A stretch of 12,596 nt of DNA, taken from assembly GCA_039798005.1 (NCBI GenBank), contig JBDKGV010000094.1, positions 1-12,596 of the forward strand, in the 5' to 3' direction. The notes under the pieces are model-generated. The model searched no databases. It was not told the origin of the DNA and saw only the letters and a program-made list of their open reading frames with translations. Of this stretch, positions 11,262 to 12,596 are shown piece by piece (within the stretch, counting starts at the first letter, position 1; each line of letters starts with the position of its first letter). This DNA is from JBDKGV01 sp039798005 (GTDB lineage: Bacteria > Fibrobacterota > Fibrobacteria > UBA5070). The position numbers were made by a program, and so were the translations under genes.

Positions 11262-12554
11262 ATGGGCAAGGCAAGGGTGCGTTTCTTGGCGGGGGTGGTC
11301 GCGTGCGCCGCGGCAATGGCCTCGGCATCGATCGTGGCGGAGAATGGCATGCTCAAGAAGCAGGGCAACCAGATCGTCGGCGAACGCAGTGGAAAACCGG
11401 TGCAGGTCGCGGGCATGAGCTTGTACTGGTCGATCTGGGGAGGCCAGAGCTATTACAACGCCGGGGTGGTGGACACGCTTGCGATCAGTTGGAATGCGAG
11501 CCTGGTGCGTGCCGCCATCGCGGCCGACAACGTCTCGACGACAGTGACGGACCAAGGGTATGTGCAAAACCCCACGGCCCAGTTGGCTCTGGCCCGCAAG
11601 GTGATCGACGCGGCCATTGCCCGGGACATCTATGTGCTGGTGGATTGGCACGACCACAATGCCAATCTCCATGTCGACCAGGCCAAGGAGTTCTTCTCGA
11701 CCTTGGCGGCGGAATACGGGGACAAGCCCAACGTGATCTGGGAGATCTGGAACGAGCCGGACAAGACCGGCGGTACCGGCACCGGTGGCAAGGATACCTG
11801 GGCGGACATCACGGGCTATGCCGCCCAAGTCATTCCGGTGATCCGGGCCAAGAGCCAAAATCTGATCGTGGTGGGCACGCCCAACTGGTCCCAGGATGTC
11901 GACGTGGCGGCGGCCGCGCCGCTTTCGGACGCGAACATCGCCTACACCCTTCACTTCTACGCCGGGACCCATGGCGCCTCGTTGCGCACGAAGGCGGAGA
12001 CCGCCCTTTCCAAGGGGGCTGCGCTTTTCATCACCGAGTTCGGGACGACCACCGCCGATGGGGGACAGCGTCCCTCGGCCAGCAACGGCAATGTCGACAA
12101 CTACAAGATCTACCCTGCCGAGACCAAGGCATGGCTCGATTGGGCCGACACCAAGGGGATCTCGTGGGCCAACTGGTCGATCACCACCAAGGATGAAGCC
12201 TCGGCGGCGCTCAAATCTGGCGCCAACATCATCGGCAAATGGAGGGAGACGAACTTCACGGAGTCGGGGCTTTGGATCCGTGATCGCCTCCGGGCCAGGG
12301 AACGGGTCACTTCCATCGGGAAGGTCGCCGGGACCAAGGCGCTTGCCGTGCGGCGCACCGGTGGAATGATGCAGGTGACGCTTCCTGAAGGAGCGGACCA
12401 GGTGCGTCTGATGGATCTTTCCGGGCGGGTCCTTGGCGACATGGCTTGCCAAGGCGCTTCACTTGAGATTCCGTGGAGCCGCCCGGGTGTGGTGGTGGTG
12501 CAGGCGATGGCGGGGCGGCAAACCGTGGCAAGCCGGATGGTGGCATCGCCGTAA
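11262..12554 (+). CDS. Exported GH5 endoglucanase-type glycoside hydrolase with C-terminal sorting-like module
   Basis: A 430-residue protein from ATG 11262. A signal peptide spans about 1-23 (KARVRFLAGVVACAAAMASAS). The GH5 barrel (about 27-345) has the expected landmarks: Arg83 in SLVRAAI, YVLVDWHDH (124-132), the acid/base Glu165 in IWNEP, LHFYAGTHG (230-238), nucleophile Glu259 in FITEFG, and SWANWSI (301-307). The pattern resembles GH5 subfamily 2 cellulases, which hydrolyse internal beta-1,4-glucan links outside the cell; the precise substrate is inferred. Residues about 350-430 form a separate beta-rich module with VRLMDLSGRVLGDM and a VVVVQA strand near the end, like the sorting or attachment domains ending many secreted enzymes of Fibrobacter and Bacteroidota. 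No carbohydrate-binding module is visible. The ribosome binding site is strong. Confidence 0.92.
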   Translation: MGKARVRFLAGVVACAAAMASASIVAENGMLKKQGNQIVGERSGKPVQVAGMSLYWSIWGGQSYYNAGVVDTLAISWNASLVRAAIAADNVSTTVTDQGYVQNPTAQLALARKVIDAAIARDIYVLVDWHDHNANLHVDQAKEFFSTLAAEYGDKPNVIWEIWNEPDKTGGTGTGGKDTWADITGYAAQVIPVIRAKSQNLIVVGTPNWSQDVDVAAAAPLSDANIAYTLHFYAGTHGASLRTKAETALSKGAALFITEFGTTTADGGQRPSASNGNVDNYKIYPAETKAWLDWADTKGISWANWSITTKDEASAALKSGANIIGKWRETNFTESGLWIRDRLRARERVTSIGKVAGTKALAVRRTGGMMQVTLPEGADQVRLMDLSGRVLGDMACQGASLEIPWSRPGVVVVQAMAGRQTVASRMVASP

Positions 12555-12596
12555 GGGAACCTATCTTCCGATCCGTGAACTCGGCTCTTTCCAGTC
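12555..12596. other. Right edge, no assignable feature
   Basis: Only 42 bases follow the GH5 stop. A GTG at 12575 opens a short frame running off the edge but has no ribosome binding site, so I assign nothing. Confidence 0.4.

Noticed and set aside
11103..12452. Minus-strand open frame of 449 codons opposite the GH5 gene
   Set aside because: It mirrors the GH5 gene, whose catalytic motifs are unambiguous. The translation is rich in Gly, Arg, Asp and His without domain structure, typical of the antisense of a high-GC gene.

Overview
The window is a high-GC stretch of a Gram-negative bacterial chromosome. Lipoproteins, LolB-type envelope genes, beta-barrel-like proteins and a GH5 cellulase with a C-terminal sorting-like module together suggest a relative of the Fibrobacterota (Fibrobacter group). 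That placement is inferred from gene content and protein style, not from a marker gene. I see no tRNA, rRNA, CRISPR array, IS element or phage gene. Eleven protein genes are intact and one is cut by the left edge.

Left part (1-2180): the 5' end of pyruvate kinase (minus) is divergent from ridA (plus). ridA converges on, and overlaps by 103 bp, a Gfo/Idh/MocA oxidoreductase (minus). The oxidoreductase is translationally coupled to an exported SUMF1/FGE-like protein that lacks the catalytic cysteines. Region 2181-2532 is an AT-richer intergenic stretch with two inverted repeats, one of which looks like a terminator.

Middle (2533-6747, all minus): a tightly coupled four-gene operon runs CRP/FNR-family regulator, membrane-anchored PASTA protein, TPR lipoprotein, LolB-like lipoprotein. 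Every internal junction overlaps as TTGA or CTGA, so three consecutive genes start on TTG, CTG and TTG. The CTG start restores a lipoprotein signal peptide that ATG-based prediction misses. The set looks like an envelope-biogenesis module headed by a transcription factor.

Right-middle (6849-9677, plus): a secreted cysteine-rich protein with a twin CX3C pattern is followed by two tandem paralogues. Each paralogue joins a CsgG/TolB-like N-terminal domain to a predicted outer-membrane beta-barrel-like C-terminus. This duplicated pair is the least familiar architecture in the window.

Right end (9678-12596): two GC-rich hairpins lie between the converging genes. They are followed by a UAP1-type (eukaryote-like) UDP-sugar pyrophosphorylase on the minus strand. 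Divergent from it, with a strong ribosome binding site, is an exported GH5 endoglucanase-type glycoside hydrolase with a C-terminal sorting-like module.
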